NCBI RefSeq assembly: GCF_026965555.1
Contig: NZ_CP114040.1
Location: forward strand, 12,669,501 to 12,733,500
From: Nannocystis punicea
GTDB lineage: Bacteria; Myxococcota_A; Polyangia; Nannocystales; Nannocystaceae
Length of the DNA: 64,000 bases
Reading direction: 5' to 3'
Under the pieces are notes generated by a model. It made no database searches. It worked only from the letters and a program-made list of their open reading frames with translations, and was not told where the DNA came from. Positions 15,380 through 21,787 of the stretch are shown here, piece by piece. The position numbers and the translations under genes are program-made. Numbering within the stretch: position 1 is the first letter of the stretch; the number at the start of each line of letters is the position of its first letter.

Positions 15380-16897
15380 ATGGCCAACGTCACCAAGAAC
15401 ATCGGATTGTCCCTCGGGGCCGACCTGTGCTGGCCCGCTTGCTACGAAGAGATCGTCAAGCGTCTCGATCTCAACATCCCCTCCGGCGAGGACGTGATCA
15501 AGTTCCACGTCGAGCGCGTCAGCGTCGAGCCGTTCAACCTACGTCAGCCCGTCCGCTACGACGTGGTGCTCGATCGCCTGACGCACTGGTTCCACACCAG
15601 CCGCGAGTGGATCAAGAAGGCCGTCGTGATGGACGGCCTCTACGTGCTCAACAATCCCTGGTCGCTCCAGTCGATGGAGAAGCACACGACCTACTCGGCG
15701 ATGATGGCGCTCGGCATGCCGATCCCCGACACGTGGATGGTGCCGCCGCGCGAGCTCTCGCCCGACAACCCCGACGTCTATCCGACGCTCGAGCGCTACG
15801 GGCGGAAGTTCGAGCTGGCCGAGATCGGCGAGAAGCTCGGCTACCCGCTGTTCATGAAGCCCTACGACGGCGGCGCGTGGGTCGGGGTTACCAAGATCAA
15901 CAACACCCAGCAGCTGCTCAAGGCCTACGAGCAGAGCGGCCGGCGAGTGATGCACCTGCAGCGCGCGGTCGACCCGTTCGACCTGTTCGTGCGCGCGATC
16001 GGCATCGGCCCGCAGGTCCACATCGTCCGCTACGACCCCGACGCCCCGCTGCACGACCGCTACAAGGTCGACTTCTTCTTCGTCAACGGCGAGGAGTGGA
16101 GCGTCCTCCAGGACACGTGCCTCACCATCAACGCGTTCTTCGGCTGGGAGTTCAACTCCTGCGAGTCGCTGCGCAAAGAGGGCGTGTTCTACCCGATCGA
16201 CTTCGCCAACGCGTGCCCCGACTTCCAGGTCACGTCGCTGCACTTCCACTTCCCCGAGCTGGTCAAGAACATGGTCCGCTGGTCGCTGTTCTGCGCGGCC
16301 ACCGGGCGCAAGAAGGCGCTCAACCTCGACTGGGCGCCGTTCTTCGAGATCGCCAAGAAAGACCTGCCGTACCGCGAGCGCCTGGCCGGCTACGCCAAGA
16401 TCGCCCGCGAGCGGATGGAGCACGACCGCTTCCAGGAGTTCGTCGCCAAGCACCTGTCGCACCTCGACGAGGTCGCGTGGGAGTTCTTCGGCACCGACGT
16501 GGCCAAGGGCTACGTGCGCCAGAAGGTCGCCGCGCTGTTCCCCGCCCACGAGGTCCACGCGTTCACCGAGCACTTCTTCGGCCTGATCCAGTTCTGGCGC
16601 AAGTGCGAGGCCGACCGCATGAACGGGGTCAAGGAGCAGGCCGCCGCTGCCGCTGCGGCGACCGAGGTCGCGACCCAGCCGGCCGAGCCGGTCGAGCAGA
16701 GCACTCTGCCGGTCGATCTGCCGGTGTCCGCGCCCGAGGCCGCCGAGCCCGCTGCCGCTGCCGAGCCCGCTGCCGCTGCCGAGCCGGCTGTCGCCGCGCC
16801 GGAGCCGGTCGCCGCGCCCGAGCCCGAGCCGGCCGCGTTCGCGCCGGTCAAGCCCACCCCGCCGAAGGGCGGCAAGGGCAAGAAGGTCAAGAACTAG
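15380..16897 (+). CDS. Divergent ATP-grasp ligase C with Ala/Pro-rich tail
   Basis: 505 residues; start at ATG 15380 with a strong Shine-Dalgarno (AGGAGGAG, 15368-15375). The ATP-grasp core shows LGYPLFMKPYDGGAWVGVTK and later DLFVRAIGIGPQVHIVRYDP and a long C-terminal metal-binding region (KVDFFFVNGEEW). It belongs to a different branch from ligases A, B and D: about 100 residues of N-terminal domain begin IGLSLGADLCWPACYEEIVK. Residues ~425-505 are a low-complexity E-P-A repeat with a basic end (GGKGKKVKN), perhaps a surface or polyanion tether. Part of the plus-arm operon. Confidence 0.75.
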   Translation: MANVTKNIGLSLGADLCWPACYEEIVKRLDLNIPSGEDVIKFHVERVSVEPFNLRQPVRYDVVLDRLTHWFHTSREWIKKAVVMDGLYVLNNPWSLQSMEKHTTYSAMMALGMPIPDTWMVPPRELSPDNPDVYPTLERYGRKFELAEIGEKLGYPLFMKPYDGGAWVGVTKINNTQQLLKAYEQSGRRVMHLQRAVDPFDLFVRAIGIGPQVHIVRYDPDAPLHDRYKVDFFFVNGEEWSVLQDTCLTINAFFGWEFNSCESLRKEGVFYPIDFANACPDFQVTSLHFHFPELVKNMVRWSLFCAATGRKKALNLDWAPFFEIAKKDLPYRERLAGYAKIARERMEHDRFQEFVAKHLSHLDEVAWEFFGTDVAKGYVRQKVAALFPAHEVHAFTEHFFGLIQFWRKCEADRMNGVKEQAAAAAAATEVATQPAEPVEQSTLPVDLPVSAPEAAEPAAAAEPAAAAEPAVAAPEPVAAPEPEPAAFAPVKPTPPKGGKGKKVKN

Positions 16898-16996
16898 TCT
16901 GTGCCGAAGGACATGTCCTCAAGAACCGGTTCGTCCGGCCCCGCGCGAAGGGGTCGGCGCCGGCCGTCCGGCCCGCCACGCGGTGCCTCCTCTGCC

Positions 16997-17734
16997 ATGG
17001 CCATGGATAAGACGCGCTCGACCTGGTACTCGTCGCGCCTCCGCCAGGAGGTCTCGTTCGCCCGCTGGGGCAGCTACGGCCGCCCGGTGCTGCTGTTCCC
17101 GACGGCCGGGGGCGACTGTGAGGAGTGCGAGCGGATGCTGATGATCCGCGCCCTCTCGCCGCTCATCGACGCCGGGCGGATCAAGGTCTACTCGCCGGAC
17201 AGCACGGCGGGGAAGAACTGGATCCGCGACGACCGCTCGCCGCAGCAGAAGGCGTGGCTGCAGAACCAGTACGACGCGTTCGTCGCCGAGGAGCTGGTGC
17301 CGGCGATCCGCACCGACTGCCGCACCCCGGACATCGAGATCGTCACCGCCGGGGCGTCGATCGGGGCGCTCAACGCGGTCGCCTCGCTGGTCCGCCACCC
17401 CGACGCGTTCGCCCTGGCGATCGGCATGAGCGGCACCTACAACCTCACCGGCTGGATGGACGGCGCGCACACGCTCGACCTCCACTACTTCTCGCCGATC
17501 CACTTCCTCCCGACGCTGCCCGAGGGCCCGCAGCTGGCCCGCCTGCGCACGCGCCTGGCGATCCTCGCCGTCGGCGAGGGCCGCTGGGACCGGCCCGGCA
17601 ACTCGTGGGAGATCGCCAGCGTGCTCGGTCGCCGCGGCGTGCCCAACCGCGTCGACCTGTGGGGCGAGGACCACGACCACGACTGGCCGACCTGGCGCGA
17701 GATGCTGCCCAAGTACCTCGCCGAGCACTCCTGA
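16997..17734 (+). CDS. Second alpha/beta-hydrolase (COG4947-like esterase)
   Basis: 245 residues. RPVLLFPTAGGDCEE near the N-terminus, nucleophile elbow VTAGASIGALNAV (G-x-S-x-G), acid AVGEGRWDRPG and catalytic His in GEDHDHDWPTW give a full triad candidate. It is a compact esterase without lid domain, similar to the COG4947 putative esterases. Two in-frame ATGs (16997 and 17003) are possible; an upstream start at 16901 lies in an RCATGY repeat and is rejected. Between ligases C and D on the same strand. Confidence 0.75.
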   Translation: MAMDKTRSTWYSSRLRQEVSFARWGSYGRPVLLFPTAGGDCEECERMLMIRALSPLIDAGRIKVYSPDSTAGKNWIRDDRSPQQKAWLQNQYDAFVAEELVPAIRTDCRTPDIEIVTAGASIGALNAVASLVRHPDAFALAIGMSGTYNLTGWMDGAHTLDLHYFSPIHFLPTLPEGPQLARLRTRLAILAVGEGRWDRPGNSWEIASVLGRRGVPNRVDLWGEDHDHDWPTWREMLPKYLAEHS

Positions 17735-17788
17735 CGCCTGTCCGAAGGTTCCTGTCCGAAGGGACCTGCGCGAAGAGACACTCGAATC

Positions 17789-19030
17789 ATGCCCGCCGTC
17801 ATCTTCATCGCGCCCTTCCACCTCCCGGTGACGATGCGCTTCGTCTACGCCGTCGCGGCGCTGCCGAACGTGCGCCTGGGGCTGATCTCGCAGGAGCCGA
17901 TCGAGAAGCTCGCGCCCGACCTGCGGCGCCGGCTGGCGGCGTACGAGCGGGTCGGCGACGCGCTCGACGTCGGTCACCTCGAGGGCGCGGTCAAGGCGGT
18001 GGCGCACCGCCTCGGCGGCGTCGACCGCCTGATCGGCACGCTCGAGCAGCTGCAGGTCCAGCTCGGCCAGCTGCGCGACCGCCTCGGCATCGAGGGCATG
18101 GGCGAGGAGGCGTCGCGCAACTTCCGCGACAAGGCGCGCATGAAGGACGTGCTGCACCGCGCCGGAGTCCCGTGCGCGCGCCACCGCAGGATCACCTCCG
18201 CGGGCGAGGGCTGGACCTTCGCGCTCGATGTCGGCTATCCGCTGATCTTGAAGCCGCCGGACGCGGCCGCCGCCAAGGGCACCTTCCGCGTCACCGACGC
18301 CGAGACCCTGCACCACGCCCTGTCGGCCCTGCGCCCGTCGCCCGAGCGCCCGGCGGTGGCCGAGGAGTTCGTCACCGGCCGCGAGCGCTCGTTCGAGACG
18401 GTGACGATCAAGGGCAAGCCGGTGTGGTTCTCGTCGACGCTGTACGACCCGCCGCCGCTGCACGTGCTCGAGAACCCGTGGATCCAGTGGACCGTGCTGA
18501 TGCCGCGCGAGGAGGAGACGGAGGACACCCGGCTCGCGCGCCCGCACGCGCTGGCGGCCCTGCAGGCGCTGGGCATGGGCACCGGCCTGTCGCACATGGA
18601 GTGGTTCCGCCGCGACCGTCCAGGCGGTCCGCCGGTGGCGATCTCCGAGGTCGGCGCGCGCCCGCCGGGGGCGCAGATCGTCAGCCTCAACTCGTACGCC
18701 CACGGCGTCGACTTCTACGAGCGCTGGGCCCGGCTGGTGGTGTTCGAGCAGTGGGACGCGCCGCCGCGCAAGTACGCGGCCGGCGTGGCGTTCTTCCGCG
18801 GCCAGGGCAAACCCCGCCCCGGCGCCCGCGTCGTCGCCCTGCACGGCGTGGCCGAGGCCCAGCGCGAGCTCGGCGACCTCGTCGTCGACGTCAAGCTGCC
18901 GCAGATCGGTCAGCCGCGCGCCGAGTCGTACGAGGGCGAGGGCTACGCGATCCTCCGCCACCCCGACACCGACGTGGTCGCCCGCGCGCTGCGACGGATG
19001 ATCTCGACCGTGCGCGTCGAGCTCGGCTGA
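17789..19030 (+). CDS. ATP-grasp ligase D
   Basis: 413 residues, third paralogue of the A/B type. MPAVIFIAPFHLPVTMRFV start, core GYPLILKPPDAAAAKGTFRV, AEEFVTGRERSFETVTIKG, LSHMEWFRRD and ISEVGARPPGAQIV. The Gly-rich loop is altered to DAAAAKG compared with GAGxS in A and B, suggesting a different nucleotide or substrate contact. Last gene of the plus arm; 54 bp after the esterase with TGTCCGAAGG-type repeats between. Confidence 0.8.
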   Translation: MPAVIFIAPFHLPVTMRFVYAVAALPNVRLGLISQEPIEKLAPDLRRRLAAYERVGDALDVGHLEGAVKAVAHRLGGVDRLIGTLEQLQVQLGQLRDRLGIEGMGEEASRNFRDKARMKDVLHRAGVPCARHRRITSAGEGWTFALDVGYPLILKPPDAAAAKGTFRVTDAETLHHALSALRPSPERPAVAEEFVTGRERSFETVTIKGKPVWFSSTLYDPPPLHVLENPWIQWTVLMPREEETEDTRLARPHALAALQALGMGTGLSHMEWFRRDRPGGPPVAISEVGARPPGAQIVSLNSYAHGVDFYERWARLVVFEQWDAPPRKYAAGVAFFRGQGKPRPGARVVALHGVAEAQRELGDLVVDVKLPQIGQPRAESYEGEGYAILRHPDTDVVARALRRMISTVRVELG

Positions 19031-19380
19031 GCGTTCGGGTATGCTCTTAAAAACATGCTCGAAGGAGCATGTCGATCAGAGCATGCTCGAAGGGACATAC
19101 GACCTGCGCGCCTCCGCGCACCGTGAGCAAGGGGGCGGTGCGCTCCTCGCGGGCTCGAGGCGGCGCAGCGGCCTCATGCGCAAACGCGCGAGGCTCCGAC
19201 AGCGCGGTGGTCGAGTCGGTCGAAGGACCGTCGCTGCTCCGTTCGGCGGCGGTTCTCGGACTTATCCACAGGCCCGATCGGCGCTCGGGAGCGCCCCGGC
19301 TCGCGGGCTGGTGGCGGATGGCGCTTGACGGGCCCGGCGGCGGGCGCTGTTAAATACCCTCTGGAGTCGGGAGGGGATCG
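19031..19380. repeat. Gene-free stretch with RCATGY hairpins
   Basis: Starts with four RCATGY copies; ACATGCTC-GAAG-GAGCATGT at 19053-19072 is an 8-bp hairpin placed to end the ligase D transcript. The rest (19110-19320) shows no coding signal. A single perfect DnaA box (TTATCCACA, near 19262) is present without a cluster. A possible promoter TTGACG (19325-19330)-N19-TTAAAT (19350-19355) leads into the next gene. Confidence 0.45.
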
Positions 19381-19737
19381 ATGCGTGCTTACGAGGCCTG
19401 GGAGCAGCTGGACTTCGCGACATTCATGACCCCGGAGAGCCGGACACCCGCACGTCAGGCGCCAGGCGCGACGCTCGAGATGCACGTGTACGGCGAGGAC
19501 TTCGCGCTGGTGCGCGTGCGCGACGGTTTTTATGCCGACGATCGGCGCGTCTTCTACGTCTCGCGCGGACGGGTCTACTTGCTCCGCTCGCCGCGGCTGC
19601 GGCCCGGCCAGGGCTTCCGCCGGATCACCGCCCTGCCGGCGGCCGTCCAGAGTGTGGACGAGTCCAGCTTCGACCCGGACGACGCCGGCGACCAGGCGCT
19701 GTTCGCCGTCGCCGACTGCATCGACGGCATCTATTAA
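19381..19737 (+). CDS. Hypothetical 118-residue protein
   Basis: Preceded by a purine-rich Shine-Dalgarno (GGGAGGGGA, 12 nt upstream) and a TTGACG/TTAAAT promoter candidate. The protein is acidic, without signal peptide or membrane helix, with aromatic-rich strands (DGFYADDRRVFYVSRGRVYLL). No family recognised. Codon usage is normal for the window, which supports a real gene. It converges on tmRNA across a repeat array. Confidence 0.55.
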   Translation: MRAYEAWEQLDFATFMTPESRTPARQAPGATLEMHVYGEDFALVRVRDGFYADDRRVFYVSRGRVYLLRSPRLRPGQGFRRITALPAAVQSVDESSFDPDDAGDQALFAVADCIDGIY

Positions 19738-19859
19738 AAATTGAGTGCGCGGGGCGCGAGCGTGATGTGGAGCGATGCCGAGCACGTCGCCGGCTCGCCA
19801 CGAGTTCGCGAGCGAGGACACATGAGCGCGTCGCCGATGCGGAAGTCGGCCGTGCTCGG

Positions 19860-20310
19860 TGATCTCTGGGGCGGTCGCATGGTGACGAGACCGCGCTCTT
19901 CACCGTGCGAAGAGGGTTGGCGGGCTCGAGTTGTCGGTGCGAGCGAGCGTCGAGCGGGGATCAAAAAGTTCGGCTCGCTCAGGCAGCTGCCTGCAAACGA
20001 GGCGGCATGGTGGGCGAGAGCATGCTCGGCACCGTGCGGAGAGGGTTGCCGGACTCGGCCTGTCGGCGCGAGCGAGCGTCGAGCGTGACCCAAAAGTTCG
20101 CCCCTCTCAGGCAACCGTCGGGGCAGCTGACTGCAAGCGAGGCGGCATGGTGGGCGAGAGCATGCTCGGCACCGTGCGGAGAGGGGTGCCGGACTCGGCG
20201 AGCCGTCGACCAAAAAAGTTCGCCCCGCTCCAGGCAGCCGTTGGGACGGCTGGCCTGCCAGCGAGGCGGCATGGTGGACGAGACCGTGCTCGTCACCTTG
20301 CGGAGAGGGT
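19860..20310 (-). repeat. Four-copy array downstream of tmRNA
   Basis: Units of about 120-140 bp begin near 19871, 20003, 20141 and 20263. Each has GCATGGTGG(G/A)CGAGA, CACCGTGCGGAGAGGG-TTGCCGGACTCG and (C)AAAAGTTCGCCCC-CTC-AGGCAGC. The last unit runs straight into the tmRNA terminator and 3' end, so the array looks like serial copies of the region just behind ssrA. No protein gene is credible here. Confidence 0.7.
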
Positions 20311-20311
20311 T

Positions 20312-20336
20312 GCCGGACTCGGTTGCCGAGTCCGGC
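20312..20336 (-). terminator. tmRNA terminator hairpin
   Basis: GCCGGACTCGG (20312-20322), TTG, CCGAGTCCGGC (20326-20336): a perfect 11-bp stem starting 5 nt beyond the tmRNA 3' end on the minus strand. Confidence 0.75.
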
Positions 20337-20340
20337 GGAG

Positions 20341-20698
20341 TGGAGGCGCCGGGAATTGAACCCGGGTCCGCGAGCCATCCGGTGGGACCACTACGTGCGT
20401 AGCCGCTGTATTTGATTTAGCCCCGGAGCATGCCCACGGCAGGCCCTCTCCGGTGCGATCCCCTCATCTCACGTGTGCGCTCGGGGCGAGGCGCGCACGC
20501 CATCTCCGGTAATCACACCCCCGTCCCTATCGGAGCCTCTCAGGCGGGGATGTCGCGGGTTCTTACGCCGCGAGGGCCATCTGGCCGTAGCTGTTGTCGT
20601 TGGCAGCTATGATTCCCACTCATTTTTACGTGGCTGAGTAGGCAGCCCCGGCACGCGATCCGTCACGTTCAGTACCCCCGTCGAAACCTGACACCCCC
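20341..20698 (-). ncRNA. ssrA: Transfer-messenger RNA (tmRNA)
   Basis: Rescues stalled ribosomes. On the minus strand the 5' end is GGGGGTGTCAGGTTTCGACG and the 3' end has the T-arm GGGTTCAATTCCCG followed by CGCCTCC plus discriminator A. Acceptor bases G1-G7 pair with them and include the G3-U70 alanine identity pair. CCA is not encoded and must be added. The reading frame encodes a tag ending in NDNSYGQMALAA and TAA (about 20563-20608), with the Ala-Ala end recognised by ClpXP-type proteases. About 358 nt, one-piece form. Confidence 0.96.
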
Positions 20699-20827
20699 GT
20701 GAGTGGTTGGAAGGAATTCGCCGAAGCGACGGGCGCCGCGGCGAATCACGAGTATGAGTCGGCCGACGGGCTCGCGCAAGGCCGCGGGCGCGCGCCGCGG
20801 GCGCCCCGGCCGCGGAAGGCCCAAATG

Positions 20828-20857
20828 TTGCCCCGCGGGGGAGGCCGGCCCTACGAT
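20828..20857 (+). promoter_or_regulatory. Promoter TTGCCC-N18-TACGAT
   Basis: -35 at 20828-20833 and -10 at 20852-20857; the GTG start at 20866 follows 8 nt later, which supports this GTG as the true start of the FHA-GGDEF gene. The 20699-20865 interval otherwise holds only the divergent tmRNA promoter region, which I could not define. Confidence 0.45.
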
Positions 20858-20865
20858 GCCGGGCA

Positions 20866-21777
20866 GTGGCCGCCGCGCCCGGACGTTTTCAGGCTCCCGA
20901 CCGCCCCTCCGACAAGGAGGGCCCGCGGAAGGCGTTCGTCGTCGTGCTCGCGGGCGACCGCATGGGCGAGATGTTCGAGCTCGACCCCGCGTACACCACC
21001 ATCGGCCGCGGCCTGACGGCGACCGTGCGGATCAACGACGAGGGAATCTCCCGCACCCACGCGGCCGTATCCGTCGACAAGGGCGTGTACTACCTCTCCG
21101 ATGCGGGCTCGACCAACGGGACGTTCGCCAACGGCGACCGCGTCGACCGCCACCCGCTGCGCGAGGGCGACAAGATCCAGCTCGGGGCCGCCAGCGTGCT
21201 CCGCTTCACCTTCCACGAGGACACCGACGACGACCAGCAGCGCGAGCTGTACGAGTCGACGCTGCGCGACCGCCTCACCGGCATGTTCGCCCGCGGGTAC
21301 TTCCTCAACCGGCTCGAGAGCGACGTCGCCGTCGCGCTGCGCCACGGCAAGCCGCTGGCGCTGGTCCGCTTCGAGGTCGACCGCTTCGCCGACGTGCGCG
21401 CGGTCGCCGGCGACGCCGCCGCCGACCATGTCCTCCGGACCATGTGCATCGCGATCACCGAGAGCACGCGCAGCGACGACTTGCTGGCCCGCCTCGGCGA
21501 CGAGGACTTCGCGTTCTTGTGCCGCGACGTCGACGCCATGCGCGCCTCGCGGGCGGCCCGGCGCCTGCGCGAGACCATCGCCGCGCGCGAGTTCGCCGGC
21601 GCCGAGCCGACGCGCCTGACCCTCTCGCTCGGGGTCGCCGACCTCGCGCTGCTGCACGAGCCGACGGCCGAGGCGCTGATCAAGGCCGCCGAGTCGGCGC
21701 TGACGATCGCCCGCCGCGCGGGGGGCGATCGCGTCGAGATCTACGACCCCGAGAACGAGCCGACGCGGCTGGTCTAA
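20866..21777 (+). CDS. FHA domain + degenerate GGDEF protein
   Basis: 303 residues. N-terminal forkhead-associated domain (YTTIGRGLTATVRINDEGIS, RTHAAV, then SDAGSTNGTFANG) that binds phosphothreonine, followed by a diguanylate-cyclase fold (RDRLTGMFARGYFLNRLE). The signature is RLGDEDFAF instead of GGDEF, so catalysis is doubtful and a receptor or scaffold role is likelier. FHA-GGDEF fusions are common in myxobacteria and link Ser/Thr kinase signalling with c-di-GMP. The gene is 10 bp upstream of the lytic transglycosylase on the same strand, suggesting an operon. Confidence 0.85.
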   Translation: MAAAPGRFQAPDRPSDKEGPRKAFVVVLAGDRMGEMFELDPAYTTIGRGLTATVRINDEGISRTHAAVSVDKGVYYLSDAGSTNGTFANGDRVDRHPLREGDKIQLGAASVLRFTFHEDTDDDQQRELYESTLRDRLTGMFARGYFLNRLESDVAVALRHGKPLALVRFEVDRFADVRAVAGDAAADHVLRTMCIAITESTRSDDLLARLGDEDFAFLCRDVDAMRASRAARRLRETIAAREFAGAEPTRLTLSLGVADLALLHEPTAEALIKAAESALTIARRAGGDRVEIYDPENEPTRLV

Positions 21778-21787
21778 GGAGCAGGTG

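Noticed and set aside
16901..16996. N-terminal extension of the second esterase
   Set aside because: The extra codons are formed by a GGACATGTCC repeat and Pro/Arg-rich filler; family similarity begins after ATG 16997.
19255..19275. Replication origin (perfect DnaA box TTATCCACA)
   Set aside because: Only one box, no AT-rich unwinding region and no dnaA or dnaN nearby.
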